From: Bradyrhizobium sp. SK17
GTDB taxonomy: Bacteria > Pseudomonadota > Alphaproteobacteria > Rhizobiales > Xanthobacteraceae
DNA: 64,000 nt
Direction of reading: 5' to 3'
NCBI RefSeq assembly: GCF_002831585.1
Contig: NZ_CP025113.1
Span: 7,703,001 to 7,767,000 of the forward strand
Under the pieces are notes generated by a model. The model was not told where the DNA came from, ran no database searches, and saw only the letters and a list, made by a program, of their open reading frames with translations. Positions 57,660 to 64,000 of this stretch are shown one piece after another. The position numbers and the translations under genes were made by a program. Numbering within the stretch: the stretch's first letter is position 1; the number at the start of each line of letters is the position of its first letter.

Positions 57660-57688
57660 TTAATATTAGCAATCAGTTAAACCGTCAA
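57660..57688 (-). promoter_or_regulatory. candidate promoter of the 56642-57622 gene
   Basis: TTGACG, 17-nt spacer, TATTAA on the minus strand, in an AT-rich stretch. The -10 box ends about 38 nt before the ATG at 57622. It matches the sigma-70-like consensus well for the -35 and moderately for the -10. Confidence 0.45.
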
Positions 57689-57869
57689 TCTTCAATGAGT
57701 CGTTAACCATTGAGGAAGCTGGTTTATTATTAATTAATCACCGGACTTTGATTTATTTGTTCCCTGTGCAGCGATTTATTTGGTCCAGTGCTGCGCCGCC
57801 GCACGGATCACGCTCCGTGAATTGGGCTTTCAAACTGACCGGCCCCCACTGAGTGGTCCGATTGGAATG

Positions 57870-58748
57870 TTAGTTTAGAGATTGCATTTTGACTACCTCC
57901 TTTGGTGCTGGCCAAACGAGAGCCTCGGGTGCCGGTGGTCGATATCCCAGCGATGAGTGCGGACGCACCGTGTTGTAGTGGTGTCGCCAGTTTTCAATGA
58001 CGATCTGCGCTTCCTTCAATGTGTAGAAGATCTCGCCGTTCAGCAGTTCGTCTCGCAGCTTACCGTTGAAGCTCTCGCAATAGCCGTTCTCCCAGGGGCT
58101 GCCCGGTTCGATATATGCAGTCTTTGCTCCGACAGCCGCGATCCAGTCCCGAAGTGCTTCGGCGACAAACTCAGGTCCGTTGTCCGATCTGATGTGTGTT
58201 GGAATGCCCCGCGAGACGAACAGCTCGCAAAGGGCCTCAATCACGTCAGTCGCTCTCAGCCTGCGTGCGACACGGATGGCCAGGCTCTCACGGCTGAACT
58301 CGTCGATGACGCACAGCATCCGGAACGCCTTGCCATCGTGGGTGCGGTCGGCGACGAAGTCATAAGACCAGACATGGTTGGGCCGCTCCGGCCGCAGACG
58401 GATGCACGATCCGTCATTTAGCCACAGACGCCCACGTTTAGGCTGTTTGGCAGGGACCTTCAGCCCCTCACGTCGCCAGATCCGCTCGACACGCTTCTTG
58501 TTCACCGTCCAGCCGGCCCTGCGAAGCAACGCCGTAATCCGGCGATATCCGTAGCGACCATATTGACGAGCAAGCTCGATGATGTCGGCAGTCAAAGTCG
58601 CCTCATCATCGGGTGTCGTTGGGATCTTGCGCTGCGTCGATCGATGTTGACCCAGAACCTGGCACGCCCGTCTCTCGGAGATGTCAAGCTCAGCTGTTAC
58701 ATGATCGACGCACGCTCGGCGTCGGGAGGGGCTTAGAAGTTTCCCTTT
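57870..58748 (-). CDS. IS3-family transposase OrfB (DDE integrase)
   Basis: The frame open from about 58748 to 57870 encodes 292 residues. It has no ATG at its head: translation should come by -1 slippage from orfA near the A-rich GCAAAGGGAAAC (58739-58750), giving [17 protein letters not shown] as the first OrfB residues. The integrase core shows the first Asp in [15 protein letters not shown], the second in [16 protein letters not shown] and Glu in [20 protein letters not shown], with [10 protein letters not shown] near the end. All three catalytic residues are present, so the element may still move. An internal TTG at 58595 is unlikely to be the true start. Confidence 0.9.
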   Translation of the reverse strand, partial: KGKLLSPSRRRACVDHVTAELDISERRACQVLGQHRSTQRKIPTTPDDEATLTADIIELARQYGRYGYRRITALLRRAGWTVNKKRVERIWRREGLKVPAKQPKRGRLWLNDGSCIRLRPERPNHVWSYDFVADRTHDGKAFRMLCVIDEFSRESLAIRVARRLRATDVIEALCELFVSRGIPTHIRSDNGPEFVAEALRDWIAAVGAKTAYIEPGSPWENGYCESFNGKLRDELLNGEIFYTLKEAQIVIENWRHHYNTVRPHSSLGYRPPAPEALVWPAPKEVVKMQSLN

Positions 58749-59011
58749 GCGGCCTCAGCCAGGATCAGCTTGTCCAGCGTCAGATCCGACACCGCTCGCC
58801 GGAGACGATTGTTCTCGGTCTCCAGTTCCTTCAGCCGCTTCACCTGATCGCCCTTCAGGCCGCCATACTCATTGCGCCATCGATAATAGGTGACTTCCGT
58901 CACGCCTATCGCTCGGACTGCGTCTGCCACCTGCCGACCCTGTGCCATCAGCACATCAACCTGTCGAAGCTTCGCAACGATCTCTTCAGCTGTATGCCTC
59001 TTCCTTGCCAT
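58733..59011 (-). CDS. IS3-family transposase OrfA
   Basis: A 92-residue DNA-binding subunit: helix-turn-helix [20 protein letters not shown] and [15 protein letters not shown], followed by a leucine-zipper-like segment [20 protein letters not shown]. The ATG at 59011 is 27 nt inside the longer open frame beginning at 59038 and gives the family-typical MARKRHT start. It overlaps the orfB frame by 16 nt in the -1 register. Confidence 0.9.
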   Translation of the reverse strand: MARKRHTAEEIVAKLRQVDVLMAQGRQVADAVRAIGVTEVTYYRWRNEYGGLKGDQVKRLKELETENNRLRRAVSDLTLDKLILAEAAKGNF

Positions 59012-59056
59012 CGATCCTATCCTCCACCGCAAAACCATACTTCAGGGAGGACCACT

Positions 59057-60382
59057 TCAAAGGGGGCAGATCAAGACGATCAGCGGGATGTAGGAAAAGT
59101 GACTGAAGACAATCCCAACCAAGGCGCCCGTCAGACCATAAAAATGGAATCCCAACGGCGCAAACAGAACTAGCGACGCCAATCTGATGGAGACCACGTG
59201 CGATTGGATTTCCGGCCTCCCCAACGCCAGGAACGTCTGCGTCGCTAGACGAAATGGAACAGTCAGCAGAATTGCCGCGGTGATCTGCAGCATGTACCCG
59301 GCCGCCGCGTAGCGAGGATCATAGAGCAAGCCAATCAACGAGTGACCGAATGCCATCAAGAATCCCGACGAACCGTAGGCGATGATGGCGATGATCCGAT
59401 GAAACTGATAATAGCTGCGTCTGAGGTCGCCCCGCCGTTCGCGCACGACCTCGCTGAAGGCTGGAAAGGATACGTCGCCCATCAACTTCGAAATCACGCC
59501 ATCGATCGAGCCGACGTACAAACTGGCCACTACGTACAGCCCCAACGTAGTCGAATCTACGAGACCAGCTAACAGCAGCTGATCCCCACTATTGACCAGA
59601 AAGCCGAGGATCGAAGCAACAAATATCCATTTGCCAACCCGGACGATCTCTCGGGCAGCCGAACTATTCCATTCCCACCGGTTGGCGATGCCAGGCAACC
59701 AAAGATGACTGAGTATGGCCCTTGCCAGATTCGAGCAAAGACTGCCGACAACAAGTACCCAAACCGATCGATCGACCAGAGACAGCAAGATCATCGAGAT
59801 CAGACCAACGAACTGCGCGGCGATTTCGATCTGGGTGACTGACCCCAACGACAGCCCTCTGCTGGCCTCAAGCAACTTGGTTGAAGCAAATCCGCTGACG
59901 ACCGCCGATAGCGACAACACCGCAATTACTGGAGGAAGACTCGGCGACGCATAGACGCTCTGTTGAGAGAACACTCCGTTGCGTGCCAAGACCGCGATCA
60001 TCAGGCTCAGGCACACCGCTAAAAACCATAGCAATACGCCCCTCAGGATTTGAACTATCCACGCAGTGTTCAGATAAGCCGATTCATTTCCCCGGCTGTG
60101 CTGGACTATGAATTGCTTCAGTCCAACGTCGGAAAACATCGTTAGCCCGATCATAACTGTCGTTGCTATCGACATAAGGCCGAACATTTCCGGCATCAGC
60201 AGCCGCGTCATCAGGAGATTGCTTCCGAAGCGGATCAAATAATTCAGGCCGAAGCCAGCCAAGCTCCAAAGCCCAGCCCGAATTACTCGCTGCCGAAGCG
60301 AAACTTGATCTGCGACATTCATGTGCGTCGACGTCACTTTAGGTCGGTCGTCTTCGTTAGCAGATTGAGCTGCAAGATGCAT
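59057..60382 (-). CDS. polysaccharide flippase (Wzx-like), 3' end replaced by IS sequence
   Basis: About 441 residues with 12 hydrophobic helices. The N-terminus (residues about 30-60) LRQRVIRAGLWSLAGFGLNY and the segment WIFVASILGFLVNSGDQLLL fit Polysacc_synt flippases. The final residues LICPL and the stop codon are encoded by the end of the IS element, so the native C-terminus is missing or altered. Relatives often run 30-60 residues longer. It is more AT-rich than the flippase at 18971-20371 and not closely related to it. It lies with an O-antigen-polymerase-like gene, suggesting an acquired repeat-unit cluster. Confidence 0.85.
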   Translation of the reverse strand: MHLAAQSANEDDRPKVTSTHMNVADQVSLRQRVIRAGLWSLAGFGLNYLIRFGSNLLMTRLLMPEMFGLMSIATTVMIGLTMFSDVGLKQFIVQHSRGNESAYLNTAWIVQILRGVLLWFLAVCLSLMIAVLARNGVFSQQSVYASPSLPPVIAVLSLSAVVSGFASTKLLEASRGLSLGSVTQIEIAAQFVGLISMILLSLVDRSVWVLVVGSLCSNLARAILSHLWLPGIANRWEWNSSAAREIVRVGKWIFVASILGFLVNSGDQLLLAGLVDSTTLGLYVVASLYVGSIDGVISKLMGDVSFPAFSEVVRERRGDLRRSYYQFHRIIAIIAYGSSGFLMAFGHSLIGLLYDPRYAAAGYMLQITAAILLTVPFRLATQTFLALGRPEIQSHVVSIRLASLVLFAPLGFHFYGLTGALVGIVFSHFSYIPLIVLICPL

Positions 60383-60466
60383 TGTCTAGGCCGCCGCTGG
60401 TTCCAGGTCGAGTGAGTATTGCCCAACAGTCGGGGCCCAAACGATTTATGCTTCGATTATTGCTTA

Positions 60467-61891
60467 TCATCGGTTCGCATCGAACGATCGGGCGTAGCTA
60501 CTATTCGACATCGTATTCGAACGCTCCGAAGGGACTGGCCTCTTCCTCGCCTTCCGCCGAATGTTCTCGCACCGGCCGAGAAGCGCTCCCGCCGTCAACC
60601 AACTCCACGCACTGATCGAGGCATTCGGCAGCTGTTCTATCACAGTGAAGGCAACAATTAACGCCAGTGCACAAAGCACTATCATGTCGCGTTGAGAGTC
60701 AATGAATCTAAAGCTTGCTGCAGCGGCAAAAACCGGAAGAGCGAGCAAGCCAAACTGAGCCAGGAATCCGATGAGCCCGAACTGGCCCAACGTTATGATC
60801 CACAATCCGTCTGTTAGAGTCGAATCTTTACCCGATTCCTCGTAGACCCTGCTGCGGCCATATCTCCCCCAGCCAAACCAGTACCGCTCCGAAGCATGCT
60901 CCAGAAGCTTTTGCTCTTGGCTAAATCTGACGCTGAGCGACGCGGCCCGATCTTTGTTGAAGGCCTCCGCGACATCCACCAGATGCTCTGTCGGAAAATA
61001 GTCTCCAGCCCGAAGCAGCGGATACACTAAGCCGATGCTGACGACGACGACTGCTATCCTCAACTGCATCTTCGGGCTCATCCACCCAACGAGGGCACCG
61101 CCGACAACTGTATAGACCAACGCGCCGGCGGACTTGCAGAGCAGAACCACCACACCGAGATAACCATTGACGGCAAGCGGCGGGAGTCTGACTAAGTTGA
61201 TCTTAGCTCGCCACAGGCCAATGGCTGCAACAAATGCCGTCGATAGAAAGAAGGCCGCGCTGAGACCGTTGATCATGAAAACAACTGGTCGAAAGCCGCC
61301 GTAACGCCCCTCACTTGCGAACGTTGAGGGAAAAAATCCGTAAATCCAGTTTGAGAGTTGCGGACTCATGCGAACTTCGAACAACATCGGCAAAGTGTAG
61401 AATAAGCCTGCCAAGGCGAGGACCCGTAATACGACCACACCGTCGTCTGGCCCTCTTAGAACCGATCGACCGATGAAGAATGGAAGAAATAAGATAGACT
61501 GACTAAGCAACGCCGAAATGCCGTCGTAGTAGCCCACACCTGGCAGCACAAGATCACCGACAACGATGGTATCGTTGTTCAGGACCGAGGTAACGATAGG
61601 AGAAAATATATAGGCGGCCACGAGCAGTCCGAGAACACCGGGCCAGATACCGACTTTCTTCTGCGTCGGCGCATGAACAACATATCCGACCAGTGCTGAA
61701 AGACTCGCGATCGAATTCTTGTCGATCGCTGGTATCATCGGAATCTTGATCGCGGTCTGCGATGGCAACAGTAGAAGGGCCCCGAGAACGGTCCACAACG
61801 TAGCCTCGCCCACAGGCCGCAATCGGTACAGGGCAATCGCAACGACTGGCCACGCAAGAATAGCGAACGCGGCAAACCAATTCCCTATCAT
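60467..61891 (-). CDS. O-antigen ligase/polymerase-like membrane protein (Wzy-type)
   Basis: A 474-residue inner-membrane protein with 10-12 helices (WFAAFAILAWPVVAIALYRL, LSQSILFLPFFIGRSVLRGP) and one large periplasmic loop at about 280-350, containing RFSQEQKLLEHASERYWFGW and GRYGRSRVYEESGKDSTLTD. Such a loop near the C-terminal half is typical of Wzy polymerases and WaaL ligases. GLWIITLGQFGLIGFLAQFG follows the loop. The role is joining or polymerising lipid-linked repeat units in the periplasm. It is locally AT-rich. Upstream, 60 bp separate it from the flippase end on the same strand. Confidence 0.8.
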   Translation of the reverse strand: MIGNWFAAFAILAWPVVAIALYRLRPVGEATLWTVLGALLLLPSQTAIKIPMIPAIDKNSIASLSALVGYVVHAPTQKKVGIWPGVLGLLVAAYIFSPIVTSVLNNDTIVVGDLVLPGVGYYDGISALLSQSILFLPFFIGRSVLRGPDDGVVVLRVLALAGLFYTLPMLFEVRMSPQLSNWIYGFFPSTFASEGRYGGFRPVVFMINGLSAAFFLSTAFVAAIGLWRAKINLVRLPPLAVNGYLGVVVLLCKSAGALVYTVVGGALVGWMSPKMQLRIAVVVVSIGLVYPLLRAGDYFPTEHLVDVAEAFNKDRAASLSVRFSQEQKLLEHASERYWFGWGRYGRSRVYEESGKDSTLTDGLWIITLGQFGLIGFLAQFGLLALPVFAAAASFRFIDSQRDMIVLCALALIVAFTVIEQLPNASISAWSWLTAGALLGRCENIRRKARKRPVPSERSNTMSNSSYARSFDANR

Positions 61892-62003
61892 TATTTCTGG
61901 CCGTTTCCGGAAGCACCACTAATCAATATTATTCGTACTGCGTCCTATAGGCTAGTCTTGGTTTCTTTGGTGCAGAACATGACGCCACCGCGGATGCTGA
62001 TTT

Positions 62004-64000
62004 TTACTTGGCCGCCACGGTGTTGAACGCGACTATTGCGCTCCATTGTGGCGGCGTTTGCGATTGATAAATGTCCTCGAGAATGGACCATGCGTTGTTC
62101 GATGGCGCCTGGCCGGAGAACTGAAAACACGACGGAAATTCAGCAGTGAAGCCGTTTCCGCTCAGACCTACAAAACTGTTATAATTGGAAGTGAGCGCTC
62201 CATTTAGGGACGGAGCTTGTTTCGAGGCCGCTCGCAACAGATCAACCTGCGACTTCCCTCCACCAGTATAATCGGGAGAGTACCCCCCTCGTAGCCGCAC
62301 ATGTTCTGAACGCCAAATTTGATCGCCCAGGCCTTCCAGTTCGCGTAGAACTGACCGCTCTTCAGGAGCGTGTAAGCACCGGAACCGCTATTGGCTGTGC
62401 TCGCGTACGCAGCTGCAATTGAAGCTTGCAGAGCCGGCGATGCTACTGCGTAGGCAGCCGCATCTGCGATCTCTTGCGCTGTCCCGTACTCCGACGGCGA
62501 AAAGTATTGTGCGCAACAGATATGCGTCACCCAATTCGCGGCCGGCGTCTTCGTAAAGGGCAGTTGAGGTGGCACAGCTTGAGCTACATATTTTGTTGAA
62601 GCCAATCGTGGATCGCTCGCGGTCGTCCCCGAAGCACTTACGCCCGAAGCGGTTTGAACGCCACAAAGAACCTGATACTTGGCCCTGTTACCGGCGTAGA
62701 CGCTGCTAATCGTCTGACCGAGTACGGACATCACCTTACCATACCAATTGTGGTAATCAGCACCCCAGCCATAAGCCACGGCCTTGGCTTGCGCGTAGGT
62801 AGTCTGGAAGAAGCCGCCGGCCGTGTTCCAGAGTTCGTTCGGCCCCTCGAAACGGGGCACCATCCAGGACGGCGCGTTGTCGCGACAGTATGCAGCAAGG
62901 CTGGACATGTAGTCAGTAGCCGGGTCAATCGCGAGAGGTGGCGTCACGAAGTGCGGATGCGCTCCAATCTCGGCACAAAGGCGTACCATCAGTTCAGGCG
63001 GACAACCGTTGGCGAGACCAACACTGCCCATCGCAGCATCGCCTCCCTGCTTAATCCATGCATTCAGGGTTGCGTCGTAAACGAGTGTGGCGATGCTCTG
63101 CCACGTGGCTCCCACCGGATACGAATTGCTCCCTGCCGAGAGCGGGTTGGAGTAGGAATTCAGGATAGGGATCGCTCCCGTTCCACTGACGTTCAACGTG
63201 GATGCTGCGGTGCTGCTGGCGTTGAACCTGACGATGATTGTCGCCTTGTCTACGAGTTTGAAACCCGGAAGTTGCGCCGAATAGGCGGTACCGACATTGG
63301 TCGTCAGTCCCGCGTAAAGGGTACCCCTGAATTCAGACCCCGAATAGAACACATACGTGACCGGCTTCCTCGTCGCCCATGTTGTGACATTCGTGGTATT
63401 GCCATTTTGCCAGTTGAGGAAACGAACGACTCCAAAGTTGGCCTCCACAAGCCTTTGCTTGAACTTGGTGCCAAAGACCAGCCCGGCGGTTAGGGCGGCC
63501 TCGTCGCTAGCGTGGAATACCTGCAGGTTTGTGATGCGCGGGCTTCCGATGGCGCTGATTCCAACAGCGAAGCGAGAGTCGCTCGTTGAGAATACGTACC
63601 GTCCAGCGCCGCCAGTGCTAGTCTTGCTTCCGCTGACCGGCGTGTTGCTCATTCCACAAAAGATTGTCCCGTTCCCGCTCCACGTAATAACGTAGTTGCC
63701 CGGACGCGCCACCTGCGAAGGTACAAAGAAAACCGTGTAAACTCCACCATGTGAGATGGAGATTGGATAGCCATCACTGTCCAATGTGGACGGATCTGGC
63801 GGACCGCTGTTGTCGATAAGGCTCCAAGACTGCGCGGTCTTCAAGCAATTCAAGAACGGATAGTCTCCGCCGATTTGCAGGAAATTCAGGTTCACCTGCG
63901 ATCGGCCGCTATTGAACTTGGGCGCCACGAAGCTGCCGAGCGCCGACGGAGCCGCTGCGGCAGCGACCGCTGCCCGGGGCGGAGGAGCCGCGGCCCAGCT
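62004..64000 (-). pseudogene. glycoside-hydrolase-like protein, frameshifted and cut by the right window edge
   Basis: About 665 codons, start beyond 64000. The N-terminal part is a Gly/Ser/Thr-rich beta domain (VYTVFFVPSQVARPGNYVIT). The second half looks like a clan GH-A barrel: MVPRFEGPNELWNTAGGFFQ supplies a likely acid/base Glu in an N-E pair, and NMCGYEGG a likely nucleophile Glu. Directly after GYEGG a C6 tract on the plus strand (62283-62288) breaks the frame. With one more base the sequence would continue YSPDYTGGGKSQVDLLRAAS and run to the stop at 62004. The out-of-frame tail ends at 62204. No signal peptide can be judged, as the start is off the edge. Confidence 0.75.

Larger units (their letters stand above)
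57836..59073 (-). mobile_element. IS3-family insertion sequence (IS407-like ends), apparently intact
   Basis: About 1238 bp with imperfect terminal inverted repeats, left TGACCGGCCCCCACTGAGTG(GTCC) and right (read inward) TGATCTGCCCCCTTTGAAGT(GGTCC). It contains orfA and orfB in the usual -1 overlap. The flanking 4-mers are AAAC and AGAC, one mismatch apart, so a decayed 4-bp target duplication is possible. The right end meets the 3' end of the flippase gene. Confidence 0.85.

Overview
The window comes from a GC-rich alphaproteobacterium, most likely Bradyrhizobium or a close relative in the Nitrobacteraceae. This rests on the codon bias, the close family matches (YbaL, CbpA/CbpM, encapsulin with a DyP peroxidase, pimeloyl-type acyl-CoA dehydrogenases) and short interspersed palindromic repeats typical of that group. 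I see no rRNA, tRNA or CRISPR array. Homology calls come from reading the sequence, not from a database search. Layout: (1) 1-12.2 kb is a housekeeping and stress block: a partial HAD hydrolase, the cation/proton antiporter YbaL, the co-chaperone pair CbpA-CbpM, a secreted WxPGxW-repeat protein, ClpB, a DUF2171 protein, and an operon for an encapsulin nanocompartment with its dye-decolorizing peroxidase cargo plus a small unknown protein. (2) 12.2-14.8 kb holds a divergent pair, a metabolite/H+ symporter and a cytosine-deaminase-like amidohydrolase. (3) 14.8-25.6 kb is an exopolysaccharide region: WecG/TagA-type glycosyltransferase, CelD-like acetyltransferase, FAD oxidoreductase, flippase, a Wzz protein fused to a degenerate tyrosine-kinase domain, a GT4 glycosyltransferase and a beta-propeller protein. 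(4) 25.6-38.1 kb is a 12-gene minus-strand operon for CoA-dependent degradation of an unidentified acid. Its members are a CoA ligase, two acyl-CoA dehydrogenases, hydratase, thiolase, two SDRs, a maleylacetate-reductase-like enzyme, nitronate monooxygenase, a GST, an HCCA-isomerase-like protein and a periplasmic binding protein. A divergent HxlR regulator follows, with two matching 15-bp dyads in the shared promoter region. (5) 38.8-42.3 kb has a secreted alpha/beta hydrolase and a BisC-type molybdoenzyme. (6) 42.6-57.6 kb combines four PEP-CTERM surface proteins, rfbA-rfbB, two small secreted proteins, an alginate-acetylation-like operon (AlgF-, AlgI- and two AlgX/AlgJ-like proteins) and a large TPR/beta-barrel outer-membrane protein. 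(7) 57.8-64 kb looks acquired: an apparently intact IS3-family element abuts the 3' end of a flippase gene, followed by an O-antigen-polymerase-like gene (both more AT-rich than the rest) and a glycosidase-like gene frameshifted at a homopolymer. Regions 3, 6 and 7 together look like a system that assembles, O-acetylates and exports a surface polysaccharide, with PEP-CTERM proteins probably decorating the same matrix. The exosortase that would process them is not in the window. The best candidates for new biology are the PEP-CTERM/O-acetylated polysaccharide locus, the HxlR-controlled catabolic operon with its two Tyr-to-Phe SDRs, and the frameshift next to the proposed catalytic residue of the last gene.
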